A stretch of 64,000 nt of DNA, taken from the NCBI RefSeq assembly GCF_028682395.1, contig NZ_JANHLC010000008.1, positions 1 to 64,000 of the forward strand, in the 5' to 3' direction. The translations under genes and the position numbers were made by a program. How positions within the stretch are numbered: the stretch's first letter is position 1; each line of letters starts with the position of its first letter. Shown here piece by piece: positions 37,581-45,719 of the stretch. This stretch comes from Pseudomonas putida. GTDB lineage: Bacteria > Pseudomonadota > Gammaproteobacteria > Pseudomonadales > Pseudomonadaceae. The notes below the pieces were generated by a model, which made no database searches, had not been told where the DNA came from, and saw only the letters and a program-made list of their open reading frames with translations.

Positions 37581-38270
37581 TCAGGGCTTTCGAAACAACT
37601 CGCGACTGACCAGCGGCCGACCGCCCAGATGCACCGCCAGGGCCTGACGCATCAAGCGCTTGGCCGCCGACAGCGCGCCGGCGGCGCTCCAGTCCGCCTC
37701 GGCCATGGCCAGCAGTTCCACCCCCTGAAACAAGCCGGGTTGCAACAGATAGACCCGCTCCAACCCAGCATCGACCTGCAGGCGATACATGCCATCCGCA
37801 GCGACCGGGTCGCCATGGATATCCTGGCTCAGGGCAAAACCGTAGCCCAGGTCATCCAGCAGGCGCCACTCGAACGAACGCAGCAAGGGCTCCAGGGCAC
37901 GCCCTTCGGCCAAGGCCAACAGGGTCGCCGCATAGTGCTCGAAGACGGCGGGATGCGGGTCTTCGGCCGGCAGTAGGCGAATCAGCAATTCATTGAGATA
38001 GAGGCCGCTAAACAGCGCTTCGCCATTGAGCCAGGTCGATAGCCCAGCGCTTTCCATGCGCCCGACGTTTTTCAATTCCCCGCGTCCGCGAAACTCGACT
38101 TCCAACGGCACAAACGGCCGCGCCAGGGTCCCGGCTTTGCCGCGCGCACTGCGCAAGACCGCGCGCAGGCGGCCCTGGGGCGTAAGGAAATCCACCAGCG
38201 CACTGCTTTCCCGATAGGCACGGCTGTGCAGCACATAGGCGAGTTGACCGGGAGGCGCGGAACTGGACAT
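37581..38270 (-). CDS. recO: DNA repair protein RecO
   Basis: A 229-residue recombination mediator that anneals ssDNA and, with RecR, loads RecA on SSB-coated DNA. The OB-fold begins AYVLHSRAYRESSALVDFLT; FVPLEVEFRGRGELKNVGRMES follows as in the family. MSSSAPPGQL is preferred over an upstream in-frame ATG (14 residues longer). It lies between era and pdxJ; the 131-base gap after era has only short repeats of GGTTGCC type. Confidence 0.94.
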   Translation of the reverse strand: MSSSAPPGQLAYVLHSRAYRESSALVDFLTPQGRLRAVLRSARGKAGTLARPFVPLEVEFRGRGELKNVGRMESAGLSTWLNGEALFSGLYLNELLIRLLPAEDPHPAVFEHYAATLLALAEGRALEPLLRSFEWRLLDDLGYGFALSQDIHGDPVAADGMYRLQVDAGLERVYLLQPGLFQGVELLAMAEADWSAAGALSAAKRLMRQALAVHLGGRPLVSRELFRKP

Positions 38271-38401
38271 CAGGCATTCTCTGGCGAAATCGAAACCTGG
38301 ACCTGTCAGCACGGCCGCGGCCTGCTGGAAGTGCCGAGGGACCTACCGATGGCCGCAACCAGAGGGTTGCCAGGCGAGACACGCCGGCAACCCTGAACGG
38401 G

Positions 38402-39304
38402 TTAGAGGTCGCCGTAACCGAGCGAACGCAGGGCGCGTTCGTCATCGGACCAGCCGCCCTTAACCTTGACCCACAGGTTGAGCATGATCTTGGAGTCGAA
38501 CAACAGCTCCATATCCTTGCGCGCTTCGGTGCCGATACGCTTGATGCGCTCGCCCTTGTCGCCAATGATGATTTTCTTCTGGCCATCACGTTCGACCAGG
38601 ATCAGCGCATGGATATGCAGCGTCTTGCCCTGCTGCTTGAACTCTTCGATTTCCACGGTGATCTGGTACGGCAATTCCGCACCCAACTGACGCATGATTT
38701 TCTCGCGCACCAGTTCGGCAGCCAGGAAGCGACTGCTGCGGTCGGTGATCTGGTCTTCCGGGAAAAAGTGCTCGTTCTCCGGCAGATGCTGGGCGATCAG
38801 CCCTTCCAGCGCGTCGAGGTTATGGCCGTGCTGTGCGGAAATCGGCACGATCTGGGCATTGGGCAACTGCTCCTGCAACCAGGTCAGGTGCGGCATCAGT
38901 TCGGCCTTGTCTTCGATCCGGTCAGTCTTGTTCAAGGCCACGATCAGCGGCCCTTCGACGTACTGCACACGCTCGAGGACCATCTGGTCCTCTTCGGTCC
39001 AGCGCGTACGATCGACCACGAAGATCACCACATCAACGTCCTTCAAGGCAGCCGAGGCGGTTTTGTTCATGTAGCGGTTCAGGGCCTTCTCGCCGCCCTT
39101 GTGCATACCGGGGGTATCGACGTAGATCGCCTGGATCGCGCCCTCGGTCTTGATGCCCAGCATATTGTGGCGAGTGGTCTGGGGCTTGCGCGAAGTGATC
39201 GCAAGCTTTTGCCCGAGGATATGGTTGAGCAGCGTCGACTTGCCCACGTTCGGGCGGCCGACAATGGCGACATAGCCACAGCGAGTTGCAGTTGAATCAG
39301 TCAT
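38402..39304 (-). CDS. era: GTPase Era
   Basis: A 300-residue GTPase for 30S assembly that binds the 3' end of 16S rRNA. G1 is GRPNVGKS (residues 16-23), G3 DTPGMH, G4 NKTD, and the KH domain includes IIIGDKGERIKRIG. The start MTDSTATRCG overlaps the end of rnc by 8 bases, so era is translationally coupled to RNase III. Confidence 0.97.
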   Translation of the reverse strand: MTDSTATRCGYVAIVGRPNVGKSTLLNHILGQKLAITSRKPQTTRHNMLGIKTEGAIQAIYVDTPGMHKGGEKALNRYMNKTASAALKDVDVVIFVVDRTRWTEEDQMVLERVQYVEGPLIVALNKTDRIEDKAELMPHLTWLQEQLPNAQIVPISAQHGHNLDALEGLIAQHLPENEHFFPEDQITDRSSRFLAAELVREKIMRQLGAELPYQITVEIEEFKQQGKTLHIHALILVERDGQKKIIIGDKGERIKRIGTEARKDMELLFDSKIMLNLWVKVKGGWSDDERALRSLGYGDL

Positions 39305-39986
39305 GGCCATTCTCCACGCCCAGGGCAATCAGTGCTGCAGCGGCCGCTACCTGTTCGGCAATACGACGGCTCACACCCTGACCTCGGCTTTTTTCATTCA
39401 GTAAGGTGATCTCGCATTCGACGAAGAAGGTCCGGCAATGCGGTTCACCCTGGATATCCACCACTTCGTAACGCGGCAGCTCGCAACCACGCGATTGCAG
39501 AAATTCCTGCAGGCGGGTCTTGGGGTCTTTATTGGTGTCGACCAGCGTCAGGCTCTCGAACTCGGACGTCAACCAGGCCAGGACGCGCTCACGTGCCACG
39601 TCCATGCCCGAGTCCAGGTAGATGGCGCCAATCAACGCCTCCAGAGCATCGGCAAGGATCGACTCGCGGCGAAAACCGCCACTTTTCAGCTCACCGGAGC
39701 CCAGGCGCAGGTATTCACCCAGATCGAAGCCACGGGCCAACACCGCCAGGGTTTCGCCTTTCACCAACCGCGCACGCAAGCGCGACAGCTGCCCTTCACG
39801 GGCCTGCGGGAAGCGATCGAACAAGGCTTCACCGGCGACAAAATTGAGGATGGCATCACCGAGGAACTCCAGGCGCTCGTTGTTGCGCCCGGCGAAACTG
39901 CGGTGGGTCAGGGCCAGGATCATCAGTTCCTGATCCTTGAAGGTATAGCCGAGCTGACGCTCGAGACGGCTTAAAGAGACGCTCAC
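39297..39986 (-). CDS. rnc: Ribonuclease III
   Basis: A 229-residue dsRNA endonuclease that processes rRNA precursors and many mRNAs. The signature ERLEFLGDAIL spans residues 37-47 (Glu40, Asp44), and a dsRNA-binding domain occupies about 155-222. It overlaps the DUF4845 gene by 4 bases and era by 8, so all three are likely coupled. Confidence 0.97.
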   Translation of the reverse strand: MSVSLSRLERQLGYTFKDQELMILALTHRSFAGRNNERLEFLGDAILNFVAGEALFDRFPQAREGQLSRLRARLVKGETLAVLARGFDLGEYLRLGSGELKSGGFRRESILADALEALIGAIYLDSGMDVARERVLAWLTSEFESLTLVDTNKDPKTRLQEFLQSRGCELPRYEVVDIQGEPHCRTFFVECEITLLNEKSRGQGVSRRIAEQVAAAAALIALGVENGHD

Positions 39987-40360
39987 GGTTTGACCACGCT
40001 GAAGTCTTGGTCGAATTTGACCAGCAGGTCGATGTTCTTGATCAAGGGTTCACGCGCCTCGTAGCTCAAGTGCGCGAGAAACCGATTGTTCTCCAATGTC
40101 ACGCTTAACGCTTTGTTCAAATCCACATCCTGAATATTGTTGAGCTTCATGCCTCGGGCGACATACTGATAGAAGTCGTCGACGGTACTGACGCCCGTCG
40201 CTCGGTCGGTACCGACCGAAGCGATGATTTTCTTCATCGACAGGTAATCGAGATAGTGCGGCACCAGCTTCATCGCCAGATTGACGCTCAAGCCAAGCAA
40301 TGCCAGGACCAGTAGCCAGCCAACAAAAGAAAGGCCTTTCTCGTTACGGGTAAATGTCAT
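39983..40360 (-). CDS. DUF4845 domain-containing membrane protein
   Basis: A 125-residue protein with one N-terminal transmembrane helix (GLSFVGWLLVLALLGLSVNLA) and a small periplasmic part. It is the conserved partner found between lepB and rnc in pseudomonads and other gammaproteobacteria. A pilin-like N-terminus (KGLSF) is suggestive but not proof. Its stop overlaps the rnc start by 4 bases. Function unknown. Confidence 0.88.
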   Translation of the reverse strand: MTFTRNEKGLSFVGWLLVLALLGLSVNLAMKLVPHYLDYLSMKKIIASVGTDRATGVSTVDDFYQYVARGMKLNNIQDVDLNKALSVTLENNRFLAHLSYEAREPLIKNIDLLVKFDQDFSVVKP

Positions 40361-40424
40361 AGTCGATCTCTATTGCCAAGTCCCAGAAACGCATTCGGCG
40401 CTGTGTTCACAGCGCCGTCATGGG

Positions 40425-41279
40425 TTACTTGATCAGGCCAACCCGCGAGAAATTAGGCAGGTGGCTGAGTTTGGGTTCCGGCCAGCTCATCCAGACCGCG
40501 AAGGCCTTGCCGACGATGTTTTTGTCGGGAACCATGCCGTGCAGCGCCTTGGGAATACTTGGGTCATCCCAGTAGCGGCTATCGTTGGAGTTGTCGCGGT
40601 TGTCACCCATCATGAAGTAGTGACCTGCCGGTACGACCCACTGGCTGTCCGGCGGCGAGCGGTAGCGGCTCATTTCCTTGCGGATCATGTGCTCGGCTTC
40701 ACCCAGCTTCTCCTGGTAGAGCTCGGCAGTCCCCAGCGCACCGGGCTCGGAGCCGACCAACTGCTCGGCAATCGGCTGGCCGTTGACGAACAGCTTCTTG
40801 TCGCTGGTGTAGCGCACTTCGTCACCCGGCAGGCCGACTACACGCTTGATGTAGTTGACGTTCGGATCACTTGGATAGCGAAACACCATGACATCGCCGC
40901 GCGCAGGCTCGCCGATATCGATGATTTTTTTGTCGATCACTGGCAAGCGGATCCCGTAGGAAAACTTGCTGACCAGAATGAAGTCACCCACTTCCAGGGT
41001 CGGCTTCATCGAACCCGATGGAATCTGGAACGGCTCGACCAGAAACGAGCGCAGCACCAACACGATAAACAGCACCGGAAAGAACGACTTGCCGTATTCA
41101 ACCAGCAGTGGCTCTTTGTTGAGCTTTTCGACCGTCTCAATATCAGGCTCGCTGACGCTGCCCTGATACTGGGCAATGGCCGCGCGCCGGCGCGGCGCCA
41201 GGAAGACCAGATCAAGCAGCGCCAACAGACCGCACAGGGCAACGGCGATAACCAGCAACAGCGGGAAATTTAGTGACAT
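40425..41279 (-). CDS. lepB: Signal peptidase I
   Basis: A 284-residue inner-membrane serine protease that removes Sec and Tat signal peptides. Two N-terminal helices are followed by the catalytic domain: Ser90 in IPSGSMKPTL and Lys145 in NYIKRVVGLPGDEV, the same numbering as E. coli. GDNRDNSNDSRYWD is the conserved box E. It follows lepA by 5 bases. Confidence 0.97.
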   Translation of the reverse strand: MSLNFPLLLVIAVALCGLLALLDLVFLAPRRRAAIAQYQGSVSEPDIETVEKLNKEPLLVEYGKSFFPVLFIVLVLRSFLVEPFQIPSGSMKPTLEVGDFILVSKFSYGIRLPVIDKKIIDIGEPARGDVMVFRYPSDPNVNYIKRVVGLPGDEVRYTSDKKLFVNGQPIAEQLVGSEPGALGTAELYQEKLGEAEHMIRKEMSRYRSPPDSQWVVPAGHYFMMGDNRDNSNDSRYWDDPSIPKALHGMVPDKNIVGKAFAVWMSWPEPKLSHLPNFSRVGLIK

Positions 41280-41284
41280 AGGAC

Positions 41285-43084
41285 CTAACTATCCAACCTG
41301 AGCACTGCAAGGAAGGCTTCCTGTGGAATCTCCACGTTACCCACTTGCTTCATGCGTTTTTTACCGGCCTTCTGCTTTTCCAACAGCTTGCGCTTACGGC
41401 TAACGTCACCACCGTAGCATTTGGCCAGTACGTTCTTTCTGAGAGCCTTGACGGTTGTACGCGCCACAATCTGCCCGCCAATGGCGGCCTGGATTGCCAC
41501 GTCGAACATTTGCCGTGGGATCAGTTCCTTCATCTTCTCGGTCAGCGCACGGCCTTTGTAGTGTGCGTTGTCACGATGCACGATCAAGGCCAGGGCATCG
41601 ACCTTCTCGCCGTTGATCAGCACGTCCAGCTTGACCAGATTAGCCGACTGATAGCGATCGAAATGGTAATCCAGCGAGGCATAACCACGGCTGGTCGACT
41701 TCAGGCGATCGAAGAAGTCCAGGACCACTTCGTTCATCGGCAGGTCGTAGGTCACTTGCACCTGGGAGCCGAGGAACAGCATGTCATGCTGCACGCCCCG
41801 TTTCTCGATGCACAGGGTAATGACGTTACCCAGGTGCTCTTGAGGCACAAGGATATTGGCGCGCACGATCGGCTCGCGCATGTCTTCGATCGACGACAGG
41901 TCCGGCAGCTTGGACGGGTTATCGACGTAGATGGTCTCGCCGGTCTTGAGCAGAAGCTCGAAGATTACTGTCGGCGCCGTGGTGATCAGGTCCAGGTCGT
42001 ACTCGCGCTCCAGGCGCTCCTGGATGATCTCCATGTGCAGCATGCCGAGGAAGCCGCAGCGGAAGCCGAAGCCCAGCGCGTCGGAGCTTTCCGGGGTGTA
42101 CTGCAGCGACGAGTCGTTCAGGGTCAGCTTCTGCAGGGCTTCGCGGAAATCCTCGAAGTCATCGGAGCTGACCGGAAACAGGCCGGCATACACTTGCGGC
42201 TGAATACGCTTGAAGCCCGGCAGAACATCGACGTCGGGCGTCGAGTTCAACGTCAGGGTGTCGCCGACCGGCGCACCGTGAATGTCCTTGATGCCGGCGA
42301 TGATAAAGCCTACTTCACCGGCTTTCAGGTCGGCGGTGGCGGTGTGCTTCGGATTGAAGACACCCACGCTGTCGACCAAGTGCACCTTGCCAGTGGACTT
42401 GACCAGGATCTTGTCGCCTTTTTTCACGCGGCCGTGGCGCACGCGAACCAGGGAAACAACGCCCAGGTAGTTGTCGAACCAGGAGTCGATGATCAACGCT
42501 TGCAGCGGATCTTCGATATTGCCGGTCGGCGCCGGAATGGTCGTGACCAGGCGCTCGAGCACCTCATCGACACCCAGGCCGGTCTTGGCGCTACAGGTCA
42601 CGGCGTCAGTGGCGTCGATACCGATGATCTTCTCGATCTCTTCCTTGACCCGCTCCGGATCGGCCTGAGGCAGGTCGATCTTGTTCAGCACCGGCATCAC
42701 TTCGAGGCCTTGCTCGATGGCGGTGTAGCAGTTGGCAACGGATTGGGCTTCTACGCCCTGGCCGGCATCGACCACCAGCAGCGCGCCTTCACAGGCCGCC
42801 AGGGAACGGCTGACTTCATAGGTGAAGTCGACGTGGCCCGGGGTATCGATGAAGTTCAGCTGGTAGGTCACGCCATCTTTGGCTTTGTAATACAGGGTAA
42901 CGCTGTGAGCCTTGATGGTGATCCCGCGCTCGCGCTCGAGGTCCATGGAGTCCAGCACCTGGGCTTCCATTTCGCGCTCGGCCAGGCCGCCGCACATCTG
43001 GATAAACCGATCGGCCAGAGTCGACTTGCCATGGTCAATGTGGGCGATGATGGAGAAATTGCGGATATGACTCAAATCACTCAC
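41285..43084 (-). CDS. lepA: Elongation factor 4 (LepA)
   Basis: A 599-residue translational GTPase. G1 is AHIDHGKST, G3 DTPGHVDF, G4 NKIDLPQ, and the C-terminal LepA-specific domain follows (GGDVSRKRKLLEKQKAGKKRMK, in part). It is thought to help 30S biogenesis or back-translocation. First gene of its operon here: the upstream neighbour is the lptFG terminator, not mucD as I remember in other pseudomonads. Its own promoter and a terminator-like hairpin lie in the 112 bases before it. Confidence 0.97.
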   Translation of the reverse strand: MSDLSHIRNFSIIAHIDHGKSTLADRFIQMCGGLAEREMEAQVLDSMDLERERGITIKAHSVTLYYKAKDGVTYQLNFIDTPGHVDFTYEVSRSLAACEGALLVVDAGQGVEAQSVANCYTAIEQGLEVMPVLNKIDLPQADPERVKEEIEKIIGIDATDAVTCSAKTGLGVDEVLERLVTTIPAPTGNIEDPLQALIIDSWFDNYLGVVSLVRVRHGRVKKGDKILVKSTGKVHLVDSVGVFNPKHTATADLKAGEVGFIIAGIKDIHGAPVGDTLTLNSTPDVDVLPGFKRIQPQVYAGLFPVSSDDFEDFREALQKLTLNDSSLQYTPESSDALGFGFRCGFLGMLHMEIIQERLEREYDLDLITTAPTVIFELLLKTGETIYVDNPSKLPDLSSIEDMREPIVRANILVPQEHLGNVITLCIEKRGVQHDMLFLGSQVQVTYDLPMNEVVLDFFDRLKSTSRGYASLDYHFDRYQSANLVKLDVLINGEKVDALALIVHRDNAHYKGRALTEKMKELIPRQMFDVAIQAAIGGQIVARTTVKALRKNVLAKCYGGDVSRKRKLLEKQKAGKKRMKQVGNVEIPQEAFLAVLRLDS

Positions 43085-43105
43085 GGGTCAACACTCAAAA
43101 AGGCT

Positions 43106-43122
43106 GCGGGCAGACTGCCCGC
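43106..43122 (-). terminator. Hairpin plus T-tract just before lepA
   Basis: GCGGGCA and TGCCCGC form a perfect 7-bp stem with a 3-base loop. On the minus strand AGCCTTTTTGAG follows, ending about 10 bases before the lepA ATG. It looks like a short intrinsic terminator in the lepA leader, either an attenuator or the terminator of a gene once upstream. Confidence 0.5.
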
Positions 43123-43138
43123 CGAAAAATAGCCGGGA

Positions 43139-43168
43139 ATTGTACCTGATACCCGTGCCGGGCGTCAC
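43139..43168 (-). promoter_or_regulatory. Possible sigma-70 promoter of the lepA operon
   Basis: On the minus strand GTGACG (43163-43168) and TACAAT (43139-43144) are spaced by 18 bases. Initiation near 43132 would place the 43106-43122 hairpin at the 5' end of the message. Confidence 0.45.
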
Positions 43169-43195
43169 GTTTGCAAGCCGGCCCCGCCCGGACGT

Positions 43196-43226
43196 AAAAA
43201 GCCCCGGTCATCGGACCAGGGCTTTT
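43196..43226 (-). terminator. Rho-independent terminator of lptFG
   Basis: AAAAAGCCCCGGTC and GACCAGGGCTTTTT-type arms pair around a short ATCG loop (one mismatch), with the T-tract on the minus strand. It starts about 30 bases past the lptG stop. Confidence 0.85.
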
Positions 43227-43256
43227 TAGCCTGTACAGCCTGTGTTTCCCGGGCGA

Positions 43257-44318
43257 TCAGCCGGCCCGACGCAACAGCCAGAACCCGGCCAGCGCACAGA
43301 TACCGGCCGGCACCAGCACCGCAAACAGCGGCGAGAAACCGAATACCAGGCTCGATGGCCCCAGCAGATCCTGGGCGATACGGAAACTGAAACCGACCAG
43401 CACGCCGGTAAACAGGCGCTGCCCCAGGGTTACCGAGCGCAGCGGACCAAAAATAAACGAGATCGCCATCAGCACCAGGGCTGCCGTGACCAGTGGTTGC
43501 AGGACCTTGACCCAGAACGCCAGCCAGTAGCGGCCGTTATTCAGCCCCTGATCCGCCAGGTAGTGGATATAGCCCCACAATCCGGTAATGGACAACGACT
43601 CCGGGGCCATCACCACCGTACTCAACAGCTGTGGGCTCAGGGCAATATCCCAGCGCTCCTGCGGCGTCCTGATGACCTCGGTCCTGTCCTGGTGGAACAC
43701 GGTGGTCGCCACATCGCTCAGTTGCCAGTGATCCTGCTCGAAACGCGCTTCCTTGGCGAAGCTCGAAGAGAGCATATGGCGCTGCTCGTCAAACCGATAA
43801 CGGGTCACGCCCAAGAGCATGCCACTGGGTTGGACCGAGTTGACGTGAATGAACTCCTCGCCCTGGCGATGCCACAGACCGTGCTTGGAACTCTGCGCCG
43901 AACCGCCGCCCTGGGCCAGGGAGCGATTGGCCTGGGCCAGGGTTTCCGTGACTGGCGCCACGTACTCGCCCATCAGCACACCGACCACCATCAGTACCAG
44001 CATCGGTTTCATGACCGCCCAGACGATCCGACCGATGGACACGCCAGCGGCGCGCATGATGGTCAGTTCGCTGTTGCTGGCCAGATTGCCCAGGCCGATC
44101 AGGCAGCCGATCAGCGCAGCCATCGGCAGCATGTCGTAGATACGCCGCGGCGCCGTGAGCATCACGTAGGCCAGGGCATCCATAAAGGTATAGGTGTCGC
44201 TGATGTCGCTCATTTCATCGATAAAGGCGAACAACGAGGCCAGGCCGAAAATAATCCCCAGCACCGCGACGATGCCAAACAGCACGCTGCGGCCAATGTA
44301 GCGATCGAGCTTAACCAT
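43257..44318 (-). CDS. lptG: LPS export permease LptG
   Basis: A 353-residue inner-membrane subunit of the LptB2FG complex, which extracts LPS and feeds the periplasmic LptA bridge. It has three N-terminal helices, a periplasmic beta-jellyroll domain, and three C-terminal helices; LDRYIGRSVLFGIVAVLGI starts the family and TLGQRLFTGVLVGFSFRIAQDLLGP lies in the last part. It overlaps lptF by 8 bases. Confidence 0.95.
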   Translation of the reverse strand: MVKLDRYIGRSVLFGIVAVLGIIFGLASLFAFIDEMSDISDTYTFMDALAYVMLTAPRRIYDMLPMAALIGCLIGLGNLASNSELTIMRAAGVSIGRIVWAVMKPMLVLMVVGVLMGEYVAPVTETLAQANRSLAQGGGSAQSSKHGLWHRQGEEFIHVNSVQPSGMLLGVTRYRFDEQRHMLSSSFAKEARFEQDHWQLSDVATTVFHQDRTEVIRTPQERWDIALSPQLLSTVVMAPESLSITGLWGYIHYLADQGLNNGRYWLAFWVKVLQPLVTAALVLMAISFIFGPLRSVTLGQRLFTGVLVGFSFRIAQDLLGPSSLVFGFSPLFAVLVPAGICALAGFWLLRRAG

Positions 44319-45432
44319 GGGCCATCTCCCGCGCGCTACGACGACTCGCCAGCTTCAAGCGCCATGGCTCCCAGTACAGCAGCCCCAGGCCGACCAGCAG
44401 GAACAGCGCGTGCACCCACCACACACCCAGGGCGCCGAAGGCCTTGCCCTTCTCCATGGCGCCACGTACGGAAATCAGAATGGTCAGGTAACCCATATAA
44501 AGAAGAATCGCCGGCAGCAGTTTGAGGAAGCGCCCCTGGCGCGGATTGACGCGCGACAGTGGCACGGCCATCAGGGTCACGATAAACACCAGGATCGGCA
44601 GCGACACCCGCCATTGCAGCTCGGCCCGCGAGCGGTTGTCGTCCTTGCCGATCAGGTCCAGGGTCGGAATGGCGTCACGGTCGGTGACTTCATCGCTGAC
44701 ATCCGGCTTGGGCAGCAGCACGCCATAGGTCTCGTACTTGATGGCACGGTAATCGGCCTGGCCCGGGTTACCGTCATAGCGGTAGCCGTTTTCCAGAATC
44801 AGGTAGCGATTGCCATCGGGGCGTATCTCCTGACGACCTTTTTCGGCCACCAGCACGGAAATCCCGCGATCCTTGCTCTTGTCCTGGGAAATACGTTTTT
44901 CGGAAATGAACACGCCGGCCAGGCGGGTCCGGTCTTCGGACAACTCCTCGGTGTAGGTCACCCGAGTGCCATCGCGCAATGACTGGAAGCGCCCCGGCAC
45001 CAGGGTGTCGAACTCGGTCAGCGCGTCCTGCTTGTTGATCAGCAGGGAGAATTGCGTCGCCCCCTGCGGCGCCAGGCTGAAGCTCAACCAGGCGACCACC
45101 AGCGCAACCAGTGTCGCCGGCACCAAGGTCATGCCCAGCAAACGCTGCTGGCTCATGCCGGTAGCCGAAAGCACGGTCATCTCGCTTTCCAGGTAGAGCC
45201 GGCCATAGGCCAGCAAAATCCCCAGGAACAGGCCCAAAGGCAGGATGACCTGCAAGAAGCCTGGCAGACGAAAGCCCATGATCAGGAACAGCGAGCTGGG
45301 ATCGAGCATCCCCGAGGCGGCTTGCGCCAGGTACTTGATGAAGCGCCCACTCATGATGATGACCAGCAGCACAGCACTCACTGCACTCAAGGTCACCAGA
45401 ACTTCACGGGATAAATAACGAAAGACAATCAA
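44311..45432 (-). CDS. lptF: LPS export permease LptF
   Basis: A 373-residue partner of LptG with the same six-helix, jellyroll layout. The protein normally begins IVFRYLSREVLVTLSAVSA, and the codon before this is TTG, with GGAG 8 bases upstream, so I call a TTG start. An earlier in-frame ATG would add a polar, non-homologous 49 residues reaching past the promoter. A good promoter lies about 95 bases upstream. The operon ends in a strong terminator after lptG. Confidence 0.92.
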   Translation of the reverse strand: MIVFRYLSREVLVTLSAVSAVLLVIIMSGRFIKYLAQAASGMLDPSSLFLIMGFRLPGFLQVILPLGLFLGILLAYGRLYLESEMTVLSATGMSQQRLLGMTLVPATLVALVVAWLSFSLAPQGATQFSLLINKQDALTEFDTLVPGRFQSLRDGTRVTYTEELSEDRTRLAGVFISEKRISQDKSKDRGISVLVAEKGRQEIRPDGNRYLILENGYRYDGNPGQADYRAIKYETYGVLLPKPDVSDEVTDRDAIPTLDLIGKDDNRSRAELQWRVSLPILVFIVTLMAVPLSRVNPRQGRFLKLLPAILLYMGYLTILISVRGAMEKGKAFGALGVWWVHALFLLVGLGLLYWEPWRLKLASRRSAREMAHG

Positions 45433-45525
45433 ACCGGACACTCCAGGGTTGCCAAGCGCGAATGGCCGGACACTCAAGCATATCGAGTCGGCCCGTGGAG
45501 ACGGGCCACCGAAAAAAGATGGGGC

Positions 45526-45554
45526 ATTATCCTGCGATTGGCCGCGCCTGTCAC
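45526..45554 (-). promoter_or_regulatory. Sigma-70 promoter of lptF-lptG
   Basis: On the minus strand GTGACA (45549-45554) and GATAAT (45526-45531) are spaced by 17 bases, each one base from consensus. Transcription would begin near 45519, about 87 bases before the TTG start. Confidence 0.62.
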
Positions 45555-45719
45555 TGCGCTTGCTCCAACGACGCGGCAAAGCTGTAATCCAGGGTTGTCA
45601 GTGGCCTGCGGCGAGGTTCAAACTGCGGCCTTTGCCATGGGCGGGCGAGCCTGCCGCCAGGCCTTTTTCCAGCGCACGGCCCACCCCGGCGCATCGACTA
45701 CTCATTCAGGGATCCGGAC

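Noticed and set aside
41345..43132. A 595-codon plus-strand frame opposite lepA
   Set aside because: Antisense shadow of a highly conserved gene.
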